A stretch of DNA of 64,000 bases, from positions 921,980,582 to 922,044,581 of the forward strand of contig CM062815.1 in assembly GCA_031772625.1 (NCBI GenBank), in the 5' to 3' direction. Under the pieces are notes generated by a model that was not told the origin of the DNA, did not search any database, and worked only from the letters and a program-made list of their open reading frames with translations. Below, one piece after another: positions 18,144-29,330 of this stretch. This stretch comes from Pinus tabuliformis (taxonomy: Eukaryota > Streptophyta > Pinopsida > Pinales > Pinaceae). A program made the translations under genes and the position numbers. Numbering within the stretch: the first letter of the stretch is position 1; every line of letters starts with the position of its first letter.

Positions 18144-19138
18144 AACTTTGCGAGATTTGACCAGTTCAGCCCAGAAAATGCAGTTTAGCTCCAGTTTGAC
18201 TTTCTGAGGTGGATGGTGATCCTCTTGACTGTACTTGTGGCACTTTTTGGATATTTTTACTCTTGTTTAAATCCTCTAGAAGATTCTTGCATGTAAAGGG
18301 TAAAAATTGAATGTATTAACTGGTTTCCAAGTTTATAGAGGCAAGTTGTTTTGACTGCCTATTTTGTAGTGCTTAGTTTAGAAGTGGTTCAAACAGCTCC
18401 TAGGATAGTGATTTTGACCCATGGAGGCAGGGAAAGAGGTTAGATCATCTATATTATGTACTTTCTTGCTCATTTTCATGGTTGGACTCTTGAGGGAGGA
18501 GCTATCATTGTATATTTCACTTGTATCTCTGCAATTTTTGGCTAAGGAAGACCAGGGTTTTGCAGTCATCTTTGGGATTCTTGTGGACTCAGGTGTTGAT
18601 GGTGTGTTTCTTCATGTTATTGTAAGCTTTGTTATGTGATTCATTTCCTTTCTATATTGCTGCATATTAAACAAATGAAGTGATAAAGTCAGAATTCATG
18701 CTTGCCATGCTCTACTTTTAAATTTGTTTAATTTCTATGTTTTCTGCTGTCTAAAGAGAATTCAAATCCATTGTTTGCTCTCTTTAGCCTTCTTATCTTT
18801 CTTCCTAATCATCCACTTCAGCTAAAGACATCAATACAGGTTCCTACCTTGCCCCAAAGACCCCCCTGCAGAAACTGTGTCCAATCCCCGCACCCTAAAT
18901 TGCAGTTCCTCAAATTGCCACCAAAAACCCAAAAAACCCCCAAATCAACCTTCAAATCAGTTTACTAGCCTAATATCAGTGTTACCTTGATTGGTCATCT
19001 CTCCCTATTGAAAATTTATCGATATTGACCGGAGAGAGCCTTCTCTGCCCCGTAGGGCTAGCTACGAGGCTGAATGGTTTGATGTAGCTTTGAGATTTGC
19101 CTTTTCAGCTTGAGGTGAAATTTCAAGTGCTAACATAC

Positions 19139-19156
19139 TGGCGACCATACTGGGGA
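19139..19156 (+). promoter_or_regulatory. Primer-binding site
   Basis: TGGCGACCATACTGGGGA starts three bases after the 5' LTR end. It shares TGGCGAC and CTGGGGA with the site of the autonomous Tat-like element at 5538-5557, suggesting the same primer type. Confidence 0.8.
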
Positions 19157-19459
19157 GAACATCTAAACCTTTGCTCATTGACGTGTTATTTCATAAGTCT
19201 TAGACGGAGCCTGAAGTTACGCCAGGAAGCCTTCGAAAACGCTCTTGTTTTACATCAGCGTTAGTAGATAAACGCTGCTTCAGTCAATCTCCGTGAGCTT
19301 GTGGATATAACGCTTCATTTGCATTTTACCCCAGTACATGTATCAAGTTTAGATCTGATTGTTGATGGTGGACAACGATCAGACACTTGAAAGGCTGAAA
19401 TCATTCACTTGGCGACTCTAAATCAGTTTCGAGACCAGATCCAAAGACTCCACTGGAGG

Positions 19460-20659
19460 ATGATCCCGACCAGCAGAAACATGAAAGGAGAACATGGACA
19501 TATCAGGTATTCAAGTTGGAATTGCATCCAAGACATTTTGTTCCTTGTTCTAAATTATTTCTTCTCTTTTCCCAAGAATGTCAAGAAGGCTTTGCAAAGT
19601 ATATTGTATTTGAGAAAAGATCCCAGGCCTGCAGTTGATTCTTTCCCTTTGAAGATTGTGAATACCAAAGTTTTGCATGCCTTTAAGCTTGATCAAGATC
19701 CTTTTTCTGAATTTTGTGATGAACCTATACCTGCTGTACATACCCCTATACCTTGTAAAATTCCAGATCGGTATAAACCTCTTGTTTTACCTCCTGTTCT
19801 TCATGCTTTCCCCAAAAATTATGATCTATACTTGCCGATGTTTGATGGTGAATGTAAGAATGTCAACGCTGAGCAACATGTCCAGAATTTTGAGAATTTT
19901 CTAGATCTTTTTGAAGTTGATGAAGAAGATGTTAGTATAAGGCTTTTTGCTCTTTCTTTGCAAGCCAAAGTGAAGAGTTGGTTCAAAGCCCTGCCTGATG
20001 CAAGCATCTCAGATTTCCAGCAGTTTGTCAAAGTTTTTCTCGACAGGTGGATGATCGGGCAGAACCTTTTCTTGATTGTAGAAGAGTATAACCAGCTGAA
20101 AAGATTGCCAGGTGAGACAGTACAACAGTTTTCGGCCAGATTTAATCAAGTTTATTATTCGATGCCAGTTGATATAAGACCTTCTCCTAGATCTACTCTC
20201 TTGCACTATCCGGGTGCCTTTGATCCGGAGATGGAGTTTCAGCTGAGAGAAAAGAATATTGCAACACTTCACGAGATGCAAAACAATGCAGTAGATGTAG
20301 AGGCTCATTTGCTGATCCGAAGGGCAAGAATGAAGGAAGAAGAGATGAAAAACATAGATCTGGCCGAATCAACATCTTTAGAGGTGAAACTTGACATTTT
20401 GGTAAGTACAGTGGAAAAGATGATGGACAAGATCAACGCAAGGAATGATTATGATGTTCAAACTCATGGCTCGCTGATTGAAGAAGAACAAGTTGCTGAC
20501 CCAAAACATTTTGTTTCTGATCCCAGTTGTCATAGTGATTGTTTTATAGATCATTGTGAAGAAGAGAGATCTGTTGATATGACCTGCATGCTTGATGATG
20601 TGTTTTATAGTGATGATTTGCCTCGTTTTGATCAGTATGATGATAATTATGTTCTCTAA
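19460..20659 (+). CDS. gag: Gag-like protein of the non-autonomous element
   Basis: From the first ATG (MIPTSRNMKG) the frame runs 399 codons to TAA. The central part is a typical plant Ty3 gag (Retrotrans_gag-like) domain: FDGECKNVNAEQHVQNFENF, then VKSWFKALPDASISDFQQF, LKRLPGETVQQFSARFNQVY and a C-terminal helix region. I see no CCHC zinc knuckle. The Asp/Glu-rich tail (YSDDLPRFDQYDDNYVL) leads to the TAA, after which the same frame stays open for 378 more codons. This is the only pol/gag-type protein of the element, so particles would need protease, RT and integrase from another element. The frame is also open upstream of the ATG to at least 19409. Confidence 0.85.
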   Translation: MIPTSRNMKGEHGHIRYSSWNCIQDILFLVLNYFFSFPKNVKKALQSILYLRKDPRPAVDSFPLKIVNTKVLHAFKLDQDPFSEFCDEPIPAVHTPIPCKIPDRYKPLVLPPVLHAFPKNYDLYLPMFDGECKNVNAEQHVQNFENFLDLFEVDEEDVSIRLFALSLQAKVKSWFKALPDASISDFQQFVKVFLDRWMIGQNLFLIVEEYNQLKRLPGETVQQFSARFNQVYYSMPVDIRPSPRSTLLHYPGAFDPEMEFQLREKNIATLHEMQNNAVDVEAHLLIRRARMKEEEMKNIDLAESTSLEVKLDILVSTVEKMMDKINARNDYDVQTHGSLIEEEQVADPKHFVSDPSCHSDCFIDHCEEERSVDMTCMLDDVFYSDDLPRFDQYDDNYVL

Positions 20660-21793
20660 ACAGAAGCTAATCTTGCAGACAAATCAACAGCTAGTTTGTG
20701 GGAGGAGGAAGTTCATTTTCAGCAGCTTGAATACAATGTTCAGTCATCACATATCAGCTATGACAGTGACGAGGAAAGTGCAGCAAAGTTTGAAGTAAGT
20801 GAAGGATCTTTGCCTTTTTGTTTTGATTCATGTCAGTTCATCAGAGACAACTTCCATGTAATCAGAAATCAGCTGTCAATAAGTCTTGATCTAGACCATC
20901 TTGAGGGCAATGAAAATTTTGTTCAAGACTTCTCATATTCAGATTTGCAACCCCCAAAAGCCATTGATTGTCAAGTTGCAGCTGAAGACTTGGAAGTGGA
21001 CACACATGATTTAATGATTCAAGGTGACTCTGTACCATTTTGTTTTGAATCAATTCAGTTTTTGAAGGGTAGATTGCTTAGTAAATCATTTAATATTGAG
21101 GATGAGACAGATAACAAAATTCTTGAGCAGCTTGTAGCATCAGATTTGCAGCCACCAAATGAAATTGAAGGGCAGATTATAGATGAAGGTGTGGCAGCCG
21201 AAATACCTGATTTGATGATGCAGGAAGATTCTATACCCTTTTGTTTTGAAGCATTTCAGTTTATAAGGCAGAATTCTCATAAAATCTCTCAAGAACAAGA
21301 TGAGCAGCATGTAGGCAATCATGTAATCACAATGGAACCAATAGAAATGGGATTGCAGCAGTCTTTTCAAGTTTTTCATGATCCAATAGCTGATGTTTTG
21401 GATGAGGTTTGCAGTCAAAGTCTTTCTCCATTAACTACATGTGAGCTTGAAACATGTGCTGATATGAATTTGATTCGGCAGCCGGTTTCTTTGTCATTTT
21501 CAGCAGAGGTCTCGTCACAAGGCTCAGATCAAAGTTTGCATTCATGGTATGAGAAGAAGAGAAGTAATCCATTGGATGAGCTAGGTTCCAGCGTGCTTGA
21601 ATTTCAAGATCCTTATGCAGTGTTTTTGGAGGTGGATAGAGAATTCATATCTTTCAACGGATCTGTTTCTAAGTTGTCATGGGAGTTTCCTTTCAGTAGT
21701 TCTCTCTTGTTATTCATAAGCGAGAACTTGTGGAGAATTCGAACAGCAGATCGGATACTTGCTTGGTTACATTGGTTGTTTCATTTCACTTGA
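20660..21793 (+). CDS. Repeat protein in frame behind gag, function unknown
   Basis: After the gag TAA the same frame continues to 21793 with no ATG at the boundary. It reads as the C-terminal part of a ~795-codon Gag fusion interrupted by one stop, a CAA-to-TAA change being the simplest cause. The protein is acidic. It carries three spaced copies of a motif, SLPFCFDSCQFIRDN, SVPFCFESIQFLKGR and SIPFCFEAFQFIRQN, about 65-75 residues apart, each followed by an acidic stretch with SDLQPP in two cases. The end is hydrophobic (WEFPFSSSLLLFISENLW). I recognise no domain and none of protease, RT or integrase. Confidence 0.6.
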   Translation, partial: TEANLADKSTASLWEEEVHFQQLEYNVQSSHISYDSDEESAAKFEVSEGSLPFCFDSCQFIRDNFHVIRNQLSISLDLDHLEGNENFVQDFSYSDLQPPKAIDCQVAAEDLEVDTHDLMIQGDSVPFCFESIQFLKGRLLSKSFNIEDETDNKILEQLVASDLQPPNEIEGQIIDEGVAAEIPDLMMQEDSIPFCFEAFQFIRQNSHKISQEQDEQHVGNHVITMEPIEMGLQQSFQVFHDPIADVLDEVCSQSLSPLTTCELETCADMNLIRQPVSLSFSAEVSSQGSDQSLHSWYEKKRSNPLDELGSSVLEFQDPYAVFLEVDREFISFNGSVSKLSWEFPFSSSLLLFISENLWRIRTADRILAWLHWLFHFT

Positions 21794-22105
21794 CCAGGTG
21801 ATGTATGAAACTGTTAGAGTAGGTTGTGATGAATAAGCTCCCCTTTGGGCATCATTTTCAGTTGGTGGATTGTGTTTAAGTATTGAGTCAGTTTTTAGTT
21901 GAGTCATGAGTCCTTTTTTAGTCCATTTTCAGTCTTGTTGTTAAGTTAGTTTGAGTCGATTTTCAGTCATGCATTTCAGCTTGAGTTTATGACTCCATTG
22001 CCCAATGATTGTAAGGCACTGGTCTGCTCTCCAAGAGGTCTAAGGTTCTTGGCACCTCCAAGGAGCTACCATCCCCATTGGAGCCACCATCCCCATTGGA
22101 GCCAA
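21794..22105 (+). other. 3' untranslated region before the 3' LTR
   Basis: About 310 bp without a gene. It ends with two copies of 'ccatccccattggagcca' directly before the LTR. A classical purine-only polypurine tract is not obvious, which is odd for an element that was mobilised. Confidence 0.5.
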
Positions 22106-25100
22106 TGTTAGTGTCAGTATTTCTAGCCTTCCTACAATGATCAAATATGCTCTTACACAGTGGTCTCAGAGTGTCAATGTCAAATTTTGTCATTTCAGTG
22201 AGTCTTCAAGCAAAATTTGGTCACTAGGCATTAAGCCTAGGGTTTGCCCAAATGTCAGTCCATGTCATCATTCAGCTGAGCCTATCATCATTCAGAGGGT
22301 TTTCATTATCATGTCAGTGTCGAATGAGTCATTTTACACCTTATTCATGCTTCAGTTGTGCCTAGGCAAGCTCATTTCCCTCTCCTAGGGTTTTGAAGGC
22401 AATTTCTCTTGGATGGTTAAATCACCGACAAAACTTGTTTCCTGATGTTCATACACCTTCCCCTATCCTTAAAGTACCTTATCAAACACTTCCCATCCCT
22501 TAGATCCGCCAAATTCCTCATTTTTGCACAAACCCTAGTTTCTAGCTACAACTTGGCAATTTTCTAGGTTTGGCCTGTGTTTTGCCCTTTTGGACCCCTT
22601 CCCCTTGCTCAATCTCTGAGATTCCACTTTCCCCTGCTTCCTAACATCCCTCCCCACTCCCAAAAATTTCCTCAAGAATTTAGAAGCCCCCTATCCCCTT
22701 CATTTCGCTTCATTTCGACAGAATTCCTTGTTTCACACATCGGGACAAGTCGCACTCAAATGATGTTTTAGAGCAATCAAATATGAATTTTGGGAAAATG
22801 AGAGAGGTTTTTGTCTAAAACATGCCAAGGAAGAACAACCTCATTCACTTTTTGCACAGGTGTCATGATTTGAGAAAAATGTCAAGAATACCGTTTCCTC
22901 AAGAGAATCAAAGACACCTCTGAAAGTGACCTTGGGAAAATCAAGTTTTCTCCTAGCTTGGTTGGCCAAATGATTTTCTTGATGGGTAAAATGCTAACTA
23001 GACACAAAGAGCTTTTCAATGAGCTATCATGAGCTCAATTTGGGGTTGAGGAAGGCATTCAAACGTTGACTGCAACAGCACTCTTCTTTCAGGTAGCCTC
23101 ATTTGGCACTTTTTGACCAGTCTTGGGAGATTTGATTTTTGACAGGTCAAATCAACTCCCAATTCAAAAATTCCACTTGGGTTGGAAAGTACACTCAAAT
23201 ACCTTTCCAACGAGCCATCCTGTGCCTAATTCCAATGCCGGGAAGGCCTCCAAAAGCCTCCTGCAAAAGCGCGACCCGTTGAGAGGGGCGCGACCCGTCA
23301 AGAGGCTGCCTGCAGTGTATTTTTTCAACGTGCGCGACCTGTTGGGAGGTGCGCGACCCGTTGAGCCAGTCTGCTGCAAACTTCAAAAAATTTCCCTAAT
23401 CTTCTTCCAAATCACCAAATTTTCTCGAGGTAGGTGCTCTAAACATGGATTCATTGCTGTTATGAATGGTGGATGTCATGGGCATGCGTTTATGATCAAA
23501 ATTTTGCAAGTGGAACTCTTTATATGGCTGCTATGTTCATGACCAAACTGTGCTAGGGTTTGTGTTGTTTCAAGTTACTTTTCCCTTTGGTTGGCTTCCC
23601 TTCCTTTCCCTATCACTTACACTCATATGTTCATCTCTCTTCCCATATTATTTTATAAATGAAATGCAAATCTTTCCCCATCCCTAATGACTAAAAATGT
23701 AAACCCTACCCCTTTCCCATAACATTCAGAGGATGGTGCCCATGTTGCAGAGGAAGACCCCGGCCCAGCAGTACAGGAGCCTTTGCCATTATGGTTTGAT
23801 TCAGCTAGTAGTATTGCATCAGTTGACACAGCAGGGCATCTCATGGGAGGAGTTCATCTCCCGTGAGTTTTTCACAGTGCCACCTCAGCCACATCAGGAG
23901 ACCATTCATGAGGAGGGTGGACCATCTCAGCAGCCTGATGCTCCCATCACCCGACATGTCAGCTCCACTCCTTTGGTCACCTATCAGAAAGGCCCAAGGG
24001 CCTTATTTGCAGCAGCTAGGCGAGTACTATCTCCACAGCAGGTGGAAGGGGTCTCGCTTTCATCTTCAGATCAGCGAGTGTTATCTCCACATCAGGTGGA
24101 AGGGGCCTCGCTTTCTTCACCAGCACAGGTACAGCAGAGGGGCAAAGAGCCCATGATTCATGAGGATCTGGTGATTGATCTTGAGGCCAGCTCTCCTAGC
24201 CAAGAGGCAAAGGAGATCATTCAGCATCTCAGGGCCGAGAATGATGTTTTGCAGAGGAGACTTGAGGGTGCCCAATGGACCATCACCTACCTGGAGCAGC
24301 GGAACAAACAGCTAGAGGAGGATTCGTAGTGACCGAGTCCTAAACCGAAGGAGGCCCGGTGATCCTTTGCCTGCTGATCGTGAGTCTATGCTCATCCAGG
24401 TCAATGCCCACTTGGAGAGGCTGTTGGCTAAGGCCAACCAAGAGAAAAAGCTGCTGAGAAACATGAAAAATCACTATTGGGCAAGGATGCATGTTTGCAA
24501 AGCTAAAATGAAAGTTTTTCAAAGGAGGTTGACCGAGGCACTAAAATGGAGAAAAAGGCCGAATCCACTCCGTATCTTGGCTAAGGCATCCCTAAAGGAT
24601 CATGGCACTCACTAGCATCATCTACAGCACAAATCCCAAAAATTTTGGAGAATTTTGGGTAATTTTGGTATTTTTGGGAAATTTACAGGTTTTGGCTTCT
24701 CAACGGGTCTCACCCCCGGTGAGACCCTTTGTCATCGTAGCTCCGTTTTGCAAAAACTCAACATTTTTGGATTTTTCATGAAAAGTTACACATGCCTATG
24801 GATGGACTTGAGTTTTTATGGAGTTTTGGGCCTCCAAAAGGTCAAAATACAGCCAAATTTTGACTTTCTGCCCCTTTTTTGAGCTGCAGACGTAGTCTTG
24901 GGAGAATTGACTTTTGACTAGGGAAATGACCTCCAAATCCACAAATTCTAGTTGGGTTGGAAAGTAGACTCAGAGACCTTTCCAACGAGCTATCCTACAC
25001 CTCATTCTGACACCAGGAAGGCCTCCAAACAGGGCTCCAAAGTGCGCGACCCGTTGAGGAAGATGTGCGCGACCCGTTGAGGGAACTTTGCCAGATTTGA

Positions 25101-26076
25101 CCAGTTCAGCCCAGAAAACGCAGTTTAGCTCCAGTTTGACTTTCTGAGGTGGATGGTGATCCTCTTGACTGTACTTGTGGCACTTTTTGGATATTTTTAC
25201 TCTTGTTTAACTCCTCTAGAATATTCTTGCATGTAAAGGTAAAAAATTGAATGTATTAACGAGTTTCCAAGTTTATAGAGGCAAGTTGTTTTGACTGCCT
25301 ATTTTGTAGTGCTTAGTTTAGAAGTGGTTCAAACAGCTCCTAGGATAGTGAGCTCGACCCATGGAGGTAGGGAAAGAGGTTAGATCATCTATATTATGTA
25401 CTTTCTTTCTCATTTTCATGGTTGGACTCTTGAGGGAGGAGCTATCATTGTATATTTCACTTGTATCTCTGCAATTTTTGGCTAAGGAAGACCAGGGTTT
25501 TGCAGTCATCTTTGGGATTCTTGTGGACTCAGGTGTTGATGGTGTGTTTCTTCATGTTATTGTAAGCTTTGTTATGTGATTCATTTCCTTTCTATACTGC
25601 TGCATATTAAACAAATGAAGTGATAAAGTCAGAATTTATGCTTGCCATGCTCTACTTTTAAATTTGTTTAATTTCTATGTTTTCTGTTGTCTAAAGAGAA
25701 TTCAAATCCATTGTTTGCTCTCTTTAGCCTTCTTATCTTTCTTCCTAATCATCCACTTCAGCTAAAGACATCAATACAGGTTCCTACCTTGCCCCAAAGA
25801 CCCCCCTGCAGAAACTGTGTCCAATCCCCGCACCCTAAATTGCAGTTCCTCAAATTGCCACCAAAAACCAAAAAAACCCCCAAATCAACCTTCAAATCAG
25901 TTTACTAGCCTAATATCAGTGTTACCTTGATTGGTCATCTCTTCCTATTGAAAATTTACCGAGATTGACTGGAGAGAGCCTTCTCCTGCCCCGTAGGGCT
26001 AGCTACGAGGCTGAATGGTTTGGTGTAGCTTTGAGATTTGCCTTTTCAGCCTGAGGTGAAATTTCAAGTGCTAACA
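22106..26076 (+). repeat. 3' LTR (3,971 bp)
   Basis: This is the near-identical partner of the LTR at 15140, with TGTTAGTG and GTGCTAACA ends. It carries the same modules: cores at 23013, 23204 and 24979, arrays at 23266-23361 and 25041-25083, and a hairpin at 24706-24726. The main difference is a 26-bp deletion in the ORF. Confidence 0.92.
23733..24615 (+). pseudogene. Broken copy of the LTR-encoded ORF
   Basis: It has the same start as the 5' LTR copy, but codons after KQLEE are disrupted: 26 bp are missing between two GGAGGA repeats, giving an early TAG after 198 codons. The remaining C-terminal part is open in another frame from 24367 to 24615 (ending DHGTH). LTRs are identical at insertion, so the deletion is post-insertional. 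Confidence 0.85.
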
Positions 26077-26845
26077 TGGCATACATGAAAGTTCCCCAAG
26101 GGGTGGTAAAAGAAGTTATATTTTCATGTTCAGGATGTACAGCTACCTGATTATACCCAGAAAAATTATCCATCATATACATTTAGGAAGATCCTACCAA
26201 CTTTTACAGAATGAAATCCATTTTAGGGAGAAGATAATTTTCTTTTAATGATACTTTTTTGAGGTTCCTGAAGTCCACACATAGCCTTATTTCTCCATTC
26301 TTTTTCCTGACATGGACAGGTTTTCTACCCAATTTGAATACCTCAAAGGCACAATGATTTTGGCCTAAAGTAACTTCCTTACCTCCTTTTCAATAGATGG
26401 GAGTAACATAGCATCAATCTGCCTAAGATTCTACTTATATGATTTCACGCCACCCTTAAAAGGGATCTTTTGTTGAATAATAGTAGTATCAAATGTTTTT
26501 AAATCATCATAAGACCAAGAAAACACATCCATATGATTATTGAAAAGCTCCAGGTACCTTTCCTTTTATTTATGAGGAACTCTCTTTTTCAACTTGATTA
26601 TCCAAGGATCCAGGGATCCTTCTTTCAACCAATGTTGCAGCCTTCCGCCTATTCTTCCATTTCTCGCTCAATTGGCTTGGTAGCCACATAATTTGAGTTG
26701 AACAATATTTCTAAAGGAACCAAACCCCTGGGAATAGTGTTACCCTTCAATTATAAAATCATGTGTCCTACAATGGTTTCTTCCCAATTGGCCTGATGTT
26801 CATCTTTCACTCTCTCTTCCACTTGGTCAATTACTAAATTTAAGA
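26077..26845 (-). pseudogene. RT N-terminal and palm fragment of the decayed host
   Basis: Minus-strand reading recovers pieces of an RT (LRNLKKVSLKENYLLPK-like, then the GTFMYA end at the insertion point) with stops and frameshifts. It joins the RT piece at 14797-15134. Confidence 0.7.
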
Positions 26846-26849
26846 ATTA

Positions 26850-27550
26850 TCCTATAACTTCCATGAAGCATTTGATCTTCTCCTCGTCTTCAAATAACCA
26901 CCAATGTATGATATTATCTGGTACTGATGGTCTGTACTTGACCTTAAATTCATATCTAAGGAGTGGATTTTGAGGAGTTTCAAAGTTGCTGGAAGTTATA
27001 GCCAAGGAATAATCCATCTGGTTTCTTTCTCTGGGAAAAAAATAGATATTGAAGGCTAAGAAAAAATTATCAATTAAATCACAGACCTCATTAGGTAAGC
27101 CTTCAATATTGGATGTTTGGTTTGACATTGATTCCTAATCTGTTTCACTACAAGATCTGAATCTCCAAACATAGCCAAGCACCCAATATTAAGATTTCTA
27201 GTAGCTGGCAAACCTAGCAACAAGGCTTCATATTCAACAACATTGTTAGTGGCTTCAAACTCCAACTTGAATGAGAGAAGGATCAAGCTGCCTTCTAGCG
27301 ATAGCAACAACACACCTGCCCCATTTTCTTCCTTGGAATAAGCACCATCAAAGTATAACTTCCACACTTTATCACATTCTAGTGATTGTTGATTTAGCTG
27401 GACTAAAGATTCCACATGTGTTTCCTCTAGGATTAGGTCATTTTCCTCTAACAACGAGCAAGATAAATATTTCTCTTTCCCATACACATGGGCATTATTG
27501 GAACAATCATCTCTTGTAAGTGTCTTTGCAAACCTTGATTCTTTGTACAA
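26850..27550 (-). pseudogene. Archaeal-type RNase H of the decayed host, placed before RT
   Basis: The conserved residues are visible: YFDGAYSKEENGAGVLL (first Asp), VEYEALLLGL (Glu) and FGDSDLVVKQI (second Asp). A spacer with RYEFKVKYRPSVPDN leads into RT. The same spacer (VRYRPSIPNN and VKYRPSLPDN) follows aRNH in the other two Tat-like elements. Broken by frameshift near 27075. Confidence 0.8.
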
Positions 27551-27586
27551 TCATATTTCTTCTCCACCAAACACTGGGATGGTAGC

Positions 27587-28000
27587 TTATGTTAAATCCA
27601 ATTTGATGGATCCTCCAATATTAGACCCCCATGACTTGGACAAGAGCATAGCGAATCTTGTAGGGATATCAGCCACTACAATATCCATTACCACACTTTT
27701 TGCAAGGATCTGGGCTAAATTGACAACCAAATATTTTATCACCCATAGACATTTTACTCTTTTGGAGTGAAAAGAATACAAATATTTATATTTCCATGTT
27801 ATTTGTAATCCCAATTTCTCCATAACAGAAAATGGAATCAAATCGTGAGAAGCTCTTGAGTCAAGCATGCAGTTGTGTAATAAAATCTCATGAATTACCA
27901 AAGTAACATAAAAAAGGGCAGTGGAAGAGTCTTGCTCCTCAACATGAGGTCCAAATACAACCATGGGAATTTCTTCATGGAGGTTCATACTATCTTGCAT
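27587..28000 (-). pseudogene. Aspartic protease of the decayed host
   Basis: NCMLDSRASHDLIPFSVMEK is the active-site region with Arg in place of the catalytic-loop Gly (DSG to DSR). Downstream comes VVMDIVVADIPTRFAMLLSK, as in the other elements. The protease is inactivated by this change as well as by upstream stops. Confidence 0.8.
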
Positions 28001-28399
28001 AGGATTTATAATTAGGATATTTTAATAGTTTAGTCAAAGGGACAAATGTTTTGACATTCCCCGTCTCTTTTTGAATATTGAAGGTAGAAGAGTTTATATC
28101 ATATATGAAAACATCAACAGGCTCTTTGACCCTCTCACAGACTAGTTTGGATGGTAAAGGAAACTACTCTATTTTAGATACCTCGGGCTTGTGGAGAATG
28201 GAAACTGGAGACTCTTTCTCTTTGGGTGAGGCTTCATCCAGAGGCTTCTTTCTTTTCTTTGTTGGTCTCAGAGGATTTGGGGGAGAGGAATCCTCATTTT
28301 GGACTTGCATTCTAGATCTTTTTCTCGAAGATCTAAGATCATATTTCCTGTGAAGTTGTGCTTGCATGAAATCAACAAACTTCCTATAGTAGTTTTCAA

Positions 28400-29330
28400 T
28401 CTCACCATGATCTAGTGGTGCATCCAAATCATCCCCTCCTTCCTCATGTGCTTCAACTTCATATTCCTCATCAAGAAAAGGGGAAAAATGATCTTCCTAA
28501 ACTTCCATAGTTTCTTTTGCATTCTTCTTTGGATCATCCTCTACGTACAATGGAGGTTGAATGTGATCTTGTTGCTATTTTCTTCCCTTTGAAAGAGATT
28601 CAAGAAAGGTCTCCTATATTGATGATTGAAACTTTGGTTAGGAGCTGGTTGGTTTTTTCTAGGAGGGTTTTCGTTTTCTAACTCCAATTTCACCAGTTTG
28701 TTAGACATGTTTCTTATCAGTTTATTTATTTCCTCAAGTTTCTTCTCTTGAGTTTCCTTTCCCTGGTTTGGGGAATTGGCTTCTTCCTTTCCTCTTCTTC
28801 TATCTCCATGATCAATTATACCTATCCACTTCCCAGTAGAGGTAAAATGTGCCTCAACTTCTAAGGCATCTTTTTGGATCTGGTCCAAGGAGCGAGACTT
28901 CCTTTCTCTAAGAGTGAAACCCAAATCTGTCTTAAATTCCCAAACAAAAATCACTTTAGCAACAACCTATGGAGGTTTTATTTCAGCAAGAAGACTATTA
29001 TATAATTTGTTAAACCTCTTTTTGAATTGAGACACATCTTCATTATGTTTTTCCTTCATGGCATTAAATTCAGTGAGGATGTACCCATGGTCTCTTGGGT
29101 AGTGATTGAAGCATTAGATAGGGCTTTAAACCATTTCCTGGCTTCCCCATGTAGAGACTAAACAAAATGTCTTGAAACCATGTCTAAGTGTTCCACATTA
29201 AGTTTCTCGGCAAATGCACAGAAAATGTATATATGCCTTTGTGTTGAAATTTAATCTTCTCCTATGCATCTACCATTCAAGGGTTGTGGCAAGTCAAATG
29301 GAGCCTACGTGTTTAGGAGAAAATATGGCA
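28400..29330 (-). pseudogene. Gag of the decayed host
   Basis: Fragments in several frames include RERKSRSLDQIQKDALEVEA, the post-gag-core helix also seen as LREKNIATLHEMQNNAVDVEA in the element at 19460. A Lys/Asn/Gln-rich tail follows. Multiple stops. Confidence 0.7.

Larger units (their letters stand above)
15140..19135 (+). repeat. 5' LTR (3,996 bp)
   Basis: TGTTAGTG...GTGCTAACA. In order it holds a copy of the TTTCCAAYGAGCTATC module (16047), a second copy with a motif array (16130-16400), an intact 302-codon ORF (16767-17675), a hairpin (17766-17786), a third module copy with array (17950-18143), and a 3' region with TAGGGCTAGCTA near 19050, also present in the solo LTR at 35855-39174. 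The core promoter was not identified. Confidence 0.92.
15140..26076 (+). mobile_element. Large non-autonomous LTR retrotransposon (LARD/TR-GAG type) with ORF-bearing ~4-kb LTRs
   Basis: It has two LTRs of 3,996 and 3,971 bp starting TGTTAGTGTCAG and ending GTGCTAACA, a primer-binding site right after the 5' LTR, and only ~2.97 kb of internal DNA. That internal DNA encodes a gag-like protein and a repeat protein but no protease, RT, RNase H or integrase. The flanking pentamers are TGGTG (15135-15139) and TGGCA (26077-26081); the interrupted RT reads cleanly with TGGCA, so this looks like a decayed target duplication. The first ~280 bp of the LTRs differ at five positions by eye, a fairly recent insertion. 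Its primer-binding site suggests mobilisation by a Tat-like partner (inference). Confidence 0.9.

Noticed and set aside
18421-18639. 72-codon hydrophobic ORF in both LTRs (also 25361-25579)
   Set aside because: Short, no similarity recognised, and conserved only because the LTRs are young copies of each other.
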